DNA from: Bacillota bacterium
GTDB taxonomy: Bacteria; Bacillota; Clostridia; Clostridiales; Clostridiaceae
NCBI GenBank assembly: GCA_021781655.1
Contig: JAJXWJ010000005.1
Location: forward strand, 16,984 to 80,983
Direction: 5' to 3'
DNA: 64,000 nucleotides
The position numbers and the translations under genes were made by a program. Below, piece by piece: positions 18,431-27,789 of the stretch. Position 1 is the first letter of the stretch, and every line of letters begins with the position of its first letter. The notes under the pieces are model-generated. The model saw nothing but the letters and a program-made list of their open reading frames with translations, was not told the origin of the DNA and did no database searches.

Positions 18431-20203
18431 TTGTTAAATAACATAACTGAACCTTTTGATGATGAAATATTTTATAGTTGGTTTTGTAGATATCATTTAC
18501 TTAGTGGTAATATCAATTCAACATATACAGATATGGACTTTTTTGGTATCAAAACGTATAACAAAAACATTAGCTATCCATGCAATTTAAACTATCTTTG
18601 CTCACAGCTCCCATTTACCTTTAATATCTCATATGATTCAATTATAAATAACAATACATGCTTTCCAATTTTTAAACCATTTTTAAAAAAGTCTTTTTCA
18701 AATTACTTATTAGAGCTCATGAAATACGGAACAACTACACCCAAAAGTAACATAAGAAAAATTTCATCTTTATTTAATAATAAGATAATAAAAATTTGTA
18801 ACCAATGTATTCTTGAAGATAAAAAAAATTATGGTATATCATATATTCATAGGATTCACCAAATCCCTGGATGTTTTATATGCCAACACCATCATATACC
18901 TCTTGAATATATAGATTTATCAGGTAAATCATATATAAATAATTATTATTCTATATTAGATAATATCATTAAACTTAAGATTCCTTTTAAATTAGATAAT
19001 AAAATCCACAATGATTTGTATGAACTACAATCTGATGCTATTAATTTTTTAAAATTCAATATTAATGATTATACTGTTGAGAAAGTTATAGCTAAATACA
19101 AACAAAAGCTAATTTGCGATGGATATTCAACCATCAAAGGGGTAATTAGATACGAAGATTTGTCAAATAACTTTTTAAACTTTTATTCTAAAGACCTTTT
19201 AGATTTTTTCAATCTTAATATAAGTTTAAACACTCTCCCAAGCCAAAACCCATTATGTAATTTAGTAAGAAATTCATCGACTAAATTTAATCCAATAAAA
19301 CATTTCTTATTTATCAAATTTTTATTTGGAAGTGTAGAAAATTTTATTAATGCTCCTGAAGAATTTTTACCATTTGGTGTTGGCCCATGGCCCTGCCTAA
19401 ATAGTGCTGCAACACATTACAAAGAAAATATAATACCTTCTTATGAGTTAAGGAAGTCTACTCTTGACAATAACTTATTTGGTGTATTTGAATGTAAATG
19501 CGGCTTTGTCTATACTAGATCTCTACCAGAGAAAGGTAATGATGATAGATATAATAAGCGATCTGTCCTAAATAGAGGTGAGGAATGGGAAATCAAAGCT
19601 ACGGAACTTATTATAAGTGAAAATTACACCTTAAAGAACCTTGCTTTACTTCTAAATTGTAGTACTGGTAAAGTTATCTCCCATGCTATAAAAAACAAAT
19701 TGCTACATCACATAGAAACAAAAAAGAAATATAGAAAGATAAAAGATAAGTTCCAAAGTAGCCAAAACTTACTAGACGAATATAAGCAAAAAATAACGCA
19801 ATTTATATCTGAGCATCCAGATATGTCAAGAAGTAAGATAGCTAAAGTATTAGTCGAAGAATGTAAATCAGTCCTAAGAAAAGATAAGGAATGGTATGAT
19901 AAAAATATGCCACCTAAATTAATACCTTGTAATAATAATAACTATGTTGATTGGCATGAAAGGGACCTAGAAACAAGCAAACTAGTCCAGGTTGCAATTA
20001 AGGAGATAGAAGAAAACACAGATCTTAAATTAAGCAAACAAAACATCGCTAAAAAGACTGGACTAACATTCATTGTAGAATCAAGGTCTCAATCTAAAAT
20101 GCCAATAACACAAAAAATTATTGTAGATTCTAAAGAAACAAAAGAAGAATATATTAAAAGAAAAACTGAATTTACAATTATGAACTTGAAGAGAGAAAAA
20201 TGA
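18431..20203 (+). CDS. Second TniQ/TnsD family protein, divergent from the tns operon
   Basis: The 590-residue protein has the same plan as the operon TniQ: an N-terminal SWFCRY segment, zinc region C123/C126 (CNQC), H140/H143 and C151/H154, later an ECKCGFVYTRS motif, then a helix-turn-helix near NYTLKNLALLLNCSTGKVI. The second ribbon looks damaged: the operon copy has CLNPCC, this one CLNSAA. The start is TTG with AAGGTG upstream. It probably directs the element to a different target class, such as another chromosomal site or mobile DNA. This is inferred from Tn7-like elements with two targeting proteins. Confidence 0.9.
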   Translation: MLNNITEPFDDEIFYSWFCRYHLLSGNINSTYTDMDFFGIKTYNKNISYPCNLNYLCSQLPFTFNISYDSIINNNTCFPIFKPFLKKSFSNYLLELMKYGTTTPKSNIRKISSLFNNKIIKICNQCILEDKKNYGISYIHRIHQIPGCFICQHHHIPLEYIDLSGKSYINNYYSILDNIIKLKIPFKLDNKIHNDLYELQSDAINFLKFNINDYTVEKVIAKYKQKLICDGYSTIKGVIRYEDLSNNFLNFYSKDLLDFFNLNISLNTLPSQNPLCNLVRNSSTKFNPIKHFLFIKFLFGSVENFINAPEEFLPFGVGPWPCLNSAATHYKENIIPSYELRKSTLDNNLFGVFECKCGFVYTRSLPEKGNDDRYNKRSVLNRGEEWEIKATELIISENYTLKNLALLLNCSTGKVISHAIKNKLLHHIETKKKYRKIKDKFQSSQNLLDEYKQKITQFISEHPDMSRSKIAKVLVEECKSVLRKDKEWYDKNMPPKLIPCNNNNYVDWHERDLETSKLVQVAIKEIEENTDLKLSKQNIAKKTGLTFIVESRSQSKMPITQKIIVDSKETKEEYIKRKTEFTIMNLKREK

Positions 20204-20218
20204 TTTACTTACTAAAAA

Positions 20219-20263
20219 GCTGCAGAATTAAGTAAAATATACTTAAAATCTGCAGTTATTTTT
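20219..20263 (+). terminator. Terminator after the second tniQ
   Basis: CTGCAGAATTAAGT pairs with ACTTAAAATCTGCAG (20220-20255, one extra base) and is followed by TTATTTTTA. It lies 17 bp past the stop codon. The remaining bases to 20516 show no gene. Confidence 0.75.
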
Positions 20264-20516
20264 ATGTACTATGCTCAATAATCAAAATATGTATTTTTTT
20301 ATTAAATAACTTATGCTTGTACACTTTAAAAATTTAAACCTATAATCAAAATATTTACATGGATAGGTATAGAATAATCCTAAATGCAACTTTCTTTATG
20401 TCTCTATCTTTATTATTAAATACTATTTTTAAAAATGAGTTTTTTATTAGCTTAGTCTTGAAAACAAAATTATCTATTTAAATACCTTAAAATTACTTAA
20501 TACAACTTGTCTAACT

Positions 20517-20867
20517 TTAAAATAAAGTTAATTGCTCCATTTTGCATTCATCTTTTTTAATAAAAGAAAACACACCAATAATTATAAATTTAGGCCAAGG
20601 ATGAACGGTTCCCAAAATAAAATAACTTTCTCTTCTTTCATTATTAAAAAAACCTAGCCACTTTTCTTTCAGTTTTTCTAATGCAAGTTTTTCATTCTTG
20701 TAATACCTTTTAATGTTTCTATAAGTTTGATATATTTCCCAGTCAGTAATTTTCATCTTATGTGTCTTGGTACATGTTTCGCTACAATTAAATTTAAATG
20801 AAAATTCCCATGGTACCTTTTCTAATACATTATGTTGATTATCAAATATTGAAATCTGATTTTGATG
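20517..20867 (-). pseudogene. 5'-truncated hypothetical gene next to an IS3 remnant
   Basis: An ATG at 20754-20756 gives only 79 residues, but the same frame is open back to 20867 and the added part reads as real protein, including VPWEFSFKFNC and CTKTHKMKITDWE. The frame is cut by a stop just before the IS3 remnant that begins at 20879. The C-terminus (YFILGTVHPWP, IIIGVF, ending QLTLF) looks like the end of a roughly 250-residue prokaryotic family whose function I do not know. The remaining 117 codons are probably a non-functional fragment. Confidence 0.6.
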
Positions 20868-20878
20868 TTAGTATAATA

Positions 20879-21102
20879 TTGTAGACACTAAAAGCCTAAC
20901 ACTTTAAAATAAAGAAAAAGAAGGAAGAGGTAAATCTTATTGAATATCTGGATTTTAATTCTGCTAGACTTGCTATTTTTGAATATATAGAAACCTAGTA
21001 TAACATAAGAAGGCTACATAGTAGCATTGGCTATATGACTCCACAAAAATGTGAAGATTTATCTAGAAATTCTGCATAATTTGTTCAACTTTTTGTGTCC
21101 AA
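20879..21102 (+). mobile_element. Internally deleted IS3-family insertion sequence
   Basis: About 46 codons of an IS3-type OrfB transposase C-terminus are readable at about 20939-21079: EYLDFNSARLAIFEYIET, a stop codon where Trp is expected, then YNIRRLHSSIGYMTPQ. Imperfect terminal repeats TTGTAGACACTAAAAG (20879-20894) and CTTTTTGTGTCCAAG (near 21088-21102, opposite strand) flank it. Most of the roughly 1.3 kb element is gone. It is dead, and it probably broke the adjacent gene ending at 20517. Confidence 0.7.
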
Positions 21103-21544
21103 GATATTGACATAGATCCAGAAATCAAATGAAAGGTCAGTATAAACGTTGATAACAGAGAATTCTACACTTCAAGTTTAGTTCTTTTCATAATTTAACA
21201 TTTTAAAAAGTAAAACTATCGACATCTTTCAATGTCTCATTAGCTATCATTAAAAAGTTTCCTTAATAAATATCAAAATTTATTTGCCATATTTTAAATA
21301 AGTTAAGCTTCTTCATTATAAATCCACAAATGCTTACTGTAATCTTAGTATAATTGAAGCTATTTTATTTAATTAATAAAATAAGCGTACCCTAAAGTAC
21401 GTCTTTATTAAGCAAAAAATTAAGGAACAATATTACTGTTCCTATACTGTATATAATTTTTCATTTTACTAATAATATTGTATATAAGATTTTCTCTTAA
21501 TAACATTTTCACCTATGCCTTTTAAGAAACGAGGTGTTGATGAT

Positions 21545-21604
21545 ATGAATATATTATTTTTTATTTTAAAAATGATAATATTTATTTTAGAAAATCTTTT
21601 ATAA
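21545..21604 (+). CDS. Possible 19-residue hydrophobic peptide (toxin-like)
   Basis: A 20-codon frame encodes MNILFFILKMIIFILENLL. It has a well-placed GAGGTG site 8 bp upstream and a perfect hairpin right after the stop. The peptide would form one membrane helix, like peptides of type I toxin-antitoxin systems. Two hairpins upstream (near 21382-21412 and 21424-21444) could belong to an antisense or leader RNA. It is too short to be sure; the signals around it are the main support. Confidence 0.45.
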   Translation: MNILFFILKMIIFILENLL

Positions 21605-21609
21605 TCTTT

Positions 21610-21640
21610 GAAAGAGCTCCTTCACAGCTCTTTCTTTATA
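21610..21640 (+). terminator. Hairpin terminator after the micro-ORF
   Basis: GAAAGAGCT (21610-21618) pairs perfectly with AGCTCTTTC (21626-21634) and is followed by TTTATATA. It starts 6 bp after the micro-ORF stop. The rest of 21103-21749 has no other gene. Confidence 0.7.
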
Positions 21641-21749
21641 TATATTATGTGATTTATTTATTTTAATTATTCTTTATTAAATTAATTTAAATTTAATTTA
21701 TTATTATTTAATTGAAACATATACTAAGTACAGCTTGTATAATAAATTT

Positions 21750-22802
21750 CTAAATATGCAAAATAAACTTTGAGAAAATCAGACCTAAAATAAAACTAAC
21801 TGCAACTAATATATACATACCTTTCATTTTCTTTTTATTTTCCTCTTTTATGCGATTAATTTCTTCTATGAATTTATTTTCTAAATTTTTCATATCATCA
21901 TTCAAATCTGTAATCTTATTTTCATATTGTTCTTTCACTTCTGATTCTTTCTTTTGGCGTTCAATAACATCATCGTTCATTCTTCTAAAGTAATCACCTA
22001 AATTAGCTGGTGTATCCGATTTTTTATCAGCTATCTCATCTAAAAACACCTTATCATCTGCATGTCCAATTGCAGTTAAGAATACAGTTTTCATTTCAAG
22101 TACAGCTTCAGCAATATCTGGATCATTAAATATTTCAAGTCCACTTCCACCACCTCTTGATAAAGCAATAATATCATATTGCTTTTCATCCAATTCTCTT
22201 ATTTGATTGATTATTTCTTCTTTTGATGAAAGATTTATTCTATATTCATTTATAGCGTATGCAGTTATTGAATTTTGCATTGACTTATATATATCTTTAT
22301 CTACTATACCATTATTTCCAAATATAAATGCAATTCGTACTAGTGTATTATTATATATTTTATTTCTTATTAATCCATCAACTTCTCTATATCCTTTATT
22401 AACTTTTTCCTCTCTAATATTAAATGTTTTATATTGTTTTTCTGTAATAAGTTTTCCTTCTTCATTTTTTATTTCAATAACATAAAAACTTATTTGTATA
22501 AATCCTTCATTTTTTACCTTTCTATTCAAATATCCATAAAAGGTATATACAAAGCCATCTTTTAGTCGTTCTCTCAATTCTTCATTTACCACCAAGGTAA
22601 TTTCAAATTGGCTATACCTATCAACTATCTTGTCATAATAGCAGTTATTTTCATATAATTTTCTTCCTACGCATCTGTATACTCCATTTAAATAAATTTG
22701 TATTTTCTCTTCTTTTATATTCAATGCACTATGATATATATTCACTATAGATTGTGGTGTATAGCAATCATTTATTTCTAATTCTAATGACATCTTACTC
22801 AT
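21750..22802 (-). CDS. Exonuclease VII large-subunit-like protein with C-terminal membrane anchor
   Basis: The 350-residue protein resembles the XseA catalytic core. It has an N-terminal OB-like region (about 30-115), then LSRGGGSG (215-221), EIFNDPDIAEAV (223-234), AIGHADD (244-250) and a DTPANL segment (263-268), which match the conserved order in exonuclease VII. The long coiled-coil tail that binds XseB is replaced by a short coiled coil (about 272-325) and one transmembrane helix (330-348). No XseB gene is nearby. It may cut DNA at the membrane as a defence effector; that is inference. A broken membrane-protein gene lies upstream. Confidence 0.82.
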   Translation of the reverse strand: MSKMSLELEINDCYTPQSIVNIYHSALNIKEEKIQIYLNGVYRCVGRKLYENNCYYDKIVDRYSQFEITLVVNEELRERLKDGFVYTFYGYLNRKVKNEGFIQISFYVIEIKNEEGKLITEKQYKTFNIREEKVNKGYREVDGLIRNKIYNNTLVRIAFIFGNNGIVDKDIYKSMQNSITAYAINEYRINLSSKEEIINQIRELDEKQYDIIALSRGGGSGLEIFNDPDIAEAVLEMKTVFLTAIGHADDKVFLDEIADKKSDTPANLGDYFRRMNDDVIERQKKESEVKEQYENKITDLNDDMKNLENKFIEEINRIKEENKKKMKGMYILVAVSFILGLIFSKFILHI

Positions 22803-23100
22803 AAAAATACTCCTAACATCAAATTATTCTTGTTTATCTATTCATATCGCAATTGTCATATATTTTTATATAAAGGTTTTATTTCTGAAAACTTTAAGCT
22901 AGGTAATTCTAAATTAATCTTCCAACCATATTTATTTCAGCTTCAAACTGCTGATTTGTTATCACATTCTGAAATTATTATAAAAAACTTCTTCCAAAAA
23001 ACTTGATGCTGCTAAGAAAATTTATAATAATTTACAAAGTTAATAGAAATATGAACCCTTTTAGTTTATTTTCCTTTTTATCTTATTTATATATGTACTA

Positions 23101-23945
23101 TCACCAGTTTCTATCATACATAGGCGGTATATTATCTTCTTTATTATTAGTCTTCTTATTGATTAAAGCGATAAACAATTTATTTAAAAAGGCATCAATT
23201 TTCATGAGGATTTTATTTTGCCTTTTATAATCACCATTTATAATTATATATGGGAATGCAAATATGACACATATTGAAAAAATTATAATTACAAAATAAC
23301 TTATTTTAGGAAAGTAATTAATTATTATATTCGGTAAACCTTTTTGTCCAGTTATTCTATCACATAATAGTATATAGAGCATAAGAACCCATATAGATAC
23401 AATAAAAACCATTGTTTTATAACAAAGAACCAATATTTCCATCAAAAATTTCAAAAGATAATTTCTCTTTGTTAGAAATTTCCGCCAATGATAGTCATTA
23501 TATAAACTCCCTTGTATACTAAAATAATCTTTATTAATATCATAATTAATACTTTTCAATTTTATCCAAATATCATCCCACTTTTCTTTCGATCTATCTT
23601 TTTTAAACTTAAAATACACTTTATCCAACTCGTAGAATTTTTGTATAAGATTTTGATTCCAAGACATATATATATATTACTATTTTCTGAACTATATTTT
23701 TCTATAAATAGGTGTAATAAGTGTTCTCTTTTCTTTGAATCATTCTCAAGCATAATCTTTCTTAACATATGATATGCTGGGCTATAGAATTCCTTTATAC
23801 TTTCGTATCCATCTTTATAAAACTTCTCTAATTTATATTTTCTATTACTTAAGACATATCCTAAAAAAGCTCCTAAAAATGCTGTAATTATCGGTAAATA
23901 ATCTTTTAATAATTTATAATAAATTATATTATCATTCCCTTTCCT
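23101..23945 (-). pseudogene. Frameshifted membrane-protein gene with TA-repeat slippage site
   Basis: Two overlapping frames form one protein. The first encodes an N-terminal membrane helix (YLPIITAFLGAFLGYV) and EFYSPAYHMLRKIML. The second continues from MSWNQNLIQKFYELDKVYFK to two or more membrane helices and ends at 23101. The switch falls on an alternating TA tract (about 23666-23678), a classic slippage site. No ATG opens the first frame; GGAAAGGG lies near 23940. It is either a decaying gene or phase-variable. The N-terminal helix, EFYSPAYHM region and cytoplasmic part are recognisable as one fold, but I cannot name the family. It precedes the exonuclease VII-like gene by 298 bp of AT-rich DNA with no clear gene. 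Confidence 0.6.
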
Positions 23946-24006
23946 TATTTTTAAAATTTTAAGATTTTATCATGCAAACAACTATCTTCTATTTTTCTAT
24001 TTCTAA

Positions 24007-24306
24007 TTATTTGAAAATCATCTCAGAAATTCTTTTTATATCACTTTCATATTCTGTGTATAATTCCATCATATCTTCTAGATTTTTAAATACATGCTCA
24101 GGATTTAAATATAAGCCTTGATTAAAAATTATATCTCCACCAACTCTAGGTCCATTATTCCAATCATTACAACAATCATTGTGACAAATATGAATATAAG
24201 TCATAATGGAAGTATCTTCACCATACCCCCATTCAATACGTGAATCAGAAATATTCATATATTTACCACACACATCACAAATACCATCATTTGAAAAATT
24301 ATGCAT
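24007..24306 (-). CDS. Small cysteine/histidine-rich hypothetical protein
   Basis: The 99-residue protein has an N-terminal CDVC pair (C10/C13) and a second cluster HICHNDCC, which together could hold one zinc ion. It starts after GGAAGGATGAT. It lies downstream of the KTSC gene in the right-arm cargo run on the same strand. I do not recognise the family; a small zinc protein accompanying the defence genes is the most that can be said. Confidence 0.65.
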   Translation of the reverse strand: MHNFSNDGICDVCGKYMNISDSRIEWGYGEDTSIMTYIHICHNDCCNDWNNGPRVGGDIIFNQGLYLNPEHVFKNLEDMMELYTEYESDIKRISEMIFK

Positions 24307-24369
24307 ATAATCATCCTTCCAATTAATATTATATATTTATTTTAAGATTATTTAAGTGTCATATATTAT

Positions 24370-24582
24370 CTACCCAACTCTATTTTCACTATACTGATTT
24401 TTTATTTCCCTATGAAAAAATTTACCCTTAGATTCAGAATTTCTAAACTCATACCATAAAAATTCCGGATAATCAAAATATTGCCACACTGCTCCACTTT
24501 TAAATTCAACCTCTAAAATTGAGCAATTAGGATCATATCCAATGCTCGTTATCATTGATGACTCTATATATTCTCTGTTCAT
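24370..24582 (-). CDS. KTSC domain protein
   Basis: The 70-residue protein matches the KTSC fold pattern: SSMITSIGYDPN, LEVEFKSG, then WQYFDYPEFLWYEFRNSESKGKFFHREIK. KTSC domains occur alone or fused to lysyl-tRNA-synthetase-like or phage proteins and have no settled function. It has an AAGGAG site and begins 18 bp after herA, so it is probably cotranscribed with the SIR2-HerA pair. Confidence 0.85.
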   Translation of the reverse strand: MNREYIESSMITSIGYDPNCSILEVEFKSGAVWQYFDYPEFLWYEFRNSESKGKFFHREIKNQYSENRVG

Positions 24583-24600
24583 ACAACTTCTCCTTTATAT

Positions 24601-26373
24601 TTATATTTTTTGTTCTCTTATTTTTGTTACAACTGTTTTATAGTTATTTATATTACTTTCATGCCTCCTTGTCCAACTTTCAACTAATTTAGGATCTTCA
24701 CTTGTCGGCCTTGGATTGTTTAGCTTTATTCTTACCCTCGAAGGTATTTTTATTGATTCTCCTACAATAACAGCTTCACCAATTCTTAATGAAGGTAATA
24801 AATCTATTAAACTATTAAGATTTTCTGGTGATGAGGATTTAACAATAGATTGATCTCCAGAGTTTGTTAAGCGTAATGCTATTAGAGTTCCTATTTGAGC
24901 TAAAATTGTTTCTGAAATTTCTGAAGGTCTCTGAGATATAACTAATGAACCAACACCAAATTTACGTCCCTCTTTAAAAATTCTTTCGACAGCATTTTTT
25001 GAATAACAATTGCTTTCGTTTTTATTTAAATAAGTATGAGCTTCTTCAAATGCAAGTAATAATGGTCTTTTTTTCCCAGTATATGATTCATTCCTTCCCC
25101 AAAACATACTGTCATAAATAAATCTTGTTATTAATCCAACAGTTATATCTAATACTTCAAATGGAACCCCGCTCAGATCTAATATTACTAATCTTTCATC
25201 GCTTCCAATCCATTCATTAAGAAGATTATGTAAATCTTTAGATGACTTTTCATCCTTATATTCTCCTGGATTGAATAAATAATCATATCTAGAATCCTTT
25301 AGTCTTGAAAGTATTTTCTTCTCATATGCATAATACTCAATATGTTGGCTTTTATAAGGTGCAGTGTTACTAGCTGTTTTTAAATGAGACTTAAATTTAG
25401 CACCTAATAAGTTGTCAAAATCTCCATCATCTTCAATTTCAGCTGTTTCTTTTTTTTGTTCATCTTTTTTAGTTGTTGTAAAGCTTGCATTTAACCACCA
25501 ATTCATTTCATACCATAACTTTCTTGCATTGAATGGTATAGGCGAATCTGCTGTAATAAGGTCTTCATTTACTTTACCTGCTTTTAGATCATAATTTTCT
25601 TTCTTCAGTGAAGTTACTAATTCACGGAATAGCCTATATTCAGTTCTCTGATCATCAGTTGGCTTAGCTGCAACCAAAAAATATGCCAATTCATCAAAAT
25701 TCATTAACCAAAATGGAATATAAAGTGGATTGTTTTTATCATTTATTTTTAAAACTTTAGCTTCTGGAAAAGCTGAAGCATATTCTCCATGTGGATCAAC
25801 TAATATTATTCTTGATCCAACATAATCATTTAAAATTGATTTTAATATACTTACTGTAGTGTTAGACTTGCCACTTCCTGTTGACCCTAATATTGCACAA
25901 TGTCTTAATATCAATTTATGAATGTCAACATAAACACTAAGATTTTCAGATGAAGCATGTTTACCTATTTCAATTGATCCTTCATTCTTTTCACCATATA
26001 TTTCGAACAAATCATTTTCTATAACTAAATGGACCTCATCATTAATTGTAGGATATGTACCAATTCCTTTTTCAAATTCATCATCTCCAATTTTCTCACC
26101 AACAAGTTGAACAGTTAAAAATCTTGAACCAATATATTTATTTACTGAGCCTTCTTTCAAATCCTTGCTTGCTGTATTGCTAACTGCAGAGACTATTCCA
26201 TAGATGGATATATTTCCAATGGGAATTTTTACAAATGTCCCAATTTGTCCAATCTTATATAACCTTCCATTTATAATTGGTGCAGAAGATGGAATATGAT
26301 CGCTAACCTCAACCTCTATAGAACTAGAATCAACTCTTATAATTTTCCCTAAGTATGTAATATCACTTTCCAT
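24601..26373 (-). CDS. herA: HerA-like hexameric ATPase of a SIR2-HerA defence system
   Basis: The 590-residue protein has an N-terminal HAS-barrel-like part, then a FtsK/HerA-type motor: Walker A GSTGSGKS (163-170), Walker B PLLLAFEEAHTYL, and the FGVGSLVISQRPSEI segment. HerA proteins are hexameric DNA translocases; next to SIR2 they form a known anti-phage complex. Its ATG overlaps the SIR2 stop by 11 bp, so production is coupled. All catalytic motifs look intact. Confidence 0.92.
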   Translation of the reverse strand: MESDITYLGKIIRVDSSSIEVEVSDHIPSSAPIINGRLYKIGQIGTFVKIPIGNISIYGIVSAVSNTASKDLKEGSVNKYIGSRFLTVQLVGEKIGDDEFEKGIGTYPTINDEVHLVIENDLFEIYGEKNEGSIEIGKHASSENLSVYVDIHKLILRHCAILGSTGSGKSNTTVSILKSILNDYVGSRIILVDPHGEYASAFPEAKVLKINDKNNPLYIPFWLMNFDELAYFLVAAKPTDDQRTEYRLFRELVTSLKKENYDLKAGKVNEDLITADSPIPFNARKLWYEMNWWLNASFTTTKKDEQKKETAEIEDDGDFDNLLGAKFKSHLKTASNTAPYKSQHIEYYAYEKKILSRLKDSRYDYLFNPGEYKDEKSSKDLHNLLNEWIGSDERLVILDLSGVPFEVLDITVGLITRFIYDSMFWGRNESYTGKKRPLLLAFEEAHTYLNKNESNCYSKNAVERIFKEGRKFGVGSLVISQRPSEISETILAQIGTLIALRLTNSGDQSIVKSSSPENLNSLIDLLPSLRIGEAVIVGESIKIPSRVRIKLNNPRPTSEDPKLVESWTRRHESNINNYKTVVTKIREQKI

Positions 26374-27562
26374 TTACAATCTCCTCTATAACTTGTTTCC
26401 TACCTGAATTTATAACAAAGAAATCAGCTAATTTGTTAAAATCTCCAAGTATAAATTTTTCAGATGACTCGTCCCAGTAATTTTGCCATTTTTCGTTTGG
26501 ATTTAAATCATTCTTGTTAAATGACCATTCCCCAATCACCCCATTTATTATAGCCTTATTGGGTCCAAATACATTTAAATTTAAATAAGAAGATACAAGC
26601 TTATAAATATTTTCTACTTCTTCATCCTTATAAAAGAATACTTGGACAAAAAGTCTATTATTTTGTCTAAGACAATTAAAAATTATTTCATTAATATGCT
26701 CATCAGAAAATGAATAACCAGTGAAGATAAATAATAATTCTCCACTTAAAAGATAGTTCTTTAGTCTATCAAAATACGCAATAAAAGGCTGTTTCCTTGA
26801 AATAACATATTTTTCTTTTGACGGATAAATTACAAGTTCATTATTAACACAATCTATTGAATCTATCTTACCAACTCTATTTATTCTATAATTGTTTTTA
26901 TCTTTATCTTTTTTCCAAGACCAATTTAGGGAACCATGTATTTTCCATAATCTTATCCAATTATGCGTTAAATCGCTTTGTTGCACAAAAGTATCTATGC
27001 TTTCTTGCCAAAAAAACGGCTCATATGAACCGACAAATCCATCAAAATAAGGAATCATCGTTTCCTCAAGTGCTCTCTCTATAATCAAATCATAATTAGT
27101 AGTAAATATTTCCTTAGAATAATTTCTATTTTGCATATTTAGCCACGATAAAAATTTTTTAGTACTATTAATATTAGCATTTTTCTCTTTATCCATAATA
27201 ATTTTAAAGATATTCTTACATATCTCTATATCTAATTTTTTTGCTAATTCTCCATTTACATTTATATATTCCCTGTCATTTCGTTCACCTGTTATTTCTC
27301 TAATTTGTCTTATATGATTTAATATGTTTTCAATAGTAATATTTATATCTGGAAATGTTAAAATTAAATTATTCTTTATATTTTGAAAACTAGTTAAAAG
27401 TTCATCTTCAAGCAGCTCTTCTATTTTATTCGTTAGTTGTTCAATATTCGGTATCCCAAGTGCACATGAACTACCCGCTCCAAAAAAGAAACCTAAATTT
27501 TTCGAGTATGATAATTGATTTTTTAATTCTTTTACTTCTCTAATAATATCAAATTTTTCCAT
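26363..27562 (-). CDS. SIR2-like NADase of a SIR2-HerA defence system
   Basis: The 399-residue protein has the SIR2 NAD-binding GAGSSCALGIP, the FTTNYD motif, and the catalytic histidine in KIHGSLNW. Bacterial defence SIR2 proteins hydrolyse NAD+ when a phage is sensed and so stop the infection. I chose the ATG at 27560-27562, with GGAGG 8 bp upstream, instead of the upstream ATG at 27589. It is the first gene of the unit, behind a very AT-rich promoter region (27590-27680). Confidence 0.92.
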   Translation of the reverse strand: MEKFDIIREVKELKNQLSYSKNLGFFFGAGSSCALGIPNIEQLTNKIEELLEDELLTSFQNIKNNLILTFPDINITIENILNHIRQIREITGERNDREYINVNGELAKKLDIEICKNIFKIIMDKEKNANINSTKKFLSWLNMQNRNYSKEIFTTNYDLIIERALEETMIPYFDGFVGSYEPFFWQESIDTFVQQSDLTHNWIRLWKIHGSLNWSWKKDKDKNNYRINRVGKIDSIDCVNNELVIYPSKEKYVISRKQPFIAYFDRLKNYLLSGELLFIFTGYSFSDEHINEIIFNCLRQNNRLFVQVFFYKDEEVENIYKLVSSYLNLNVFGPNKAIINGVIGEWSFNKNDLNPNEKWQNYWDESSEKFILGDFNKLADFFVINSGRKQVIEEIVNGK

Positions 27563-27720
27563 AACTCTATCCTCCGTCATATAATACAATAATATAAATT
27601 ATATTATATATTATAATTTATATTACAACTTACCTATTTTATTACATTATATTATATTATATATCATATTTGTACATTATCTTCAATTTATATTATTTAT
27701 TTTGTTTTTTGCAATAATAA

Positions 27721-27768
27721 AAAACATAAAAAGATATACCAATATTTCCTCATATCTTTTTATGTTTT
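27721..27768 (-). terminator. Terminator after the XRE-ImmA gene
   Basis: AAAACATAAAAAGATAT (27721-27737) pairs with ATATCTTTTTATGTTTT (27752-27768); on the minus strand a T-rich tract follows. It separates the XRE-ImmA pair from the SIR2-HerA unit. Confidence 0.78.
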
Positions 27769-27789
27769 CTTCCAGATAAATGAATTATT

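Noticed and set aside
22909..22977. Short minus-strand coding-like stretch (NVITNQQFEAEINMVGRLI)
   Set aside because: It looks like the C-terminal end of some protein, but about 20 codons with no partner are too few to name or to call a gene.
23003..23230. 75-residue plus-strand frame
   Set aside because: It is antisense to the frameshifted membrane-protein gene and has no start signals.
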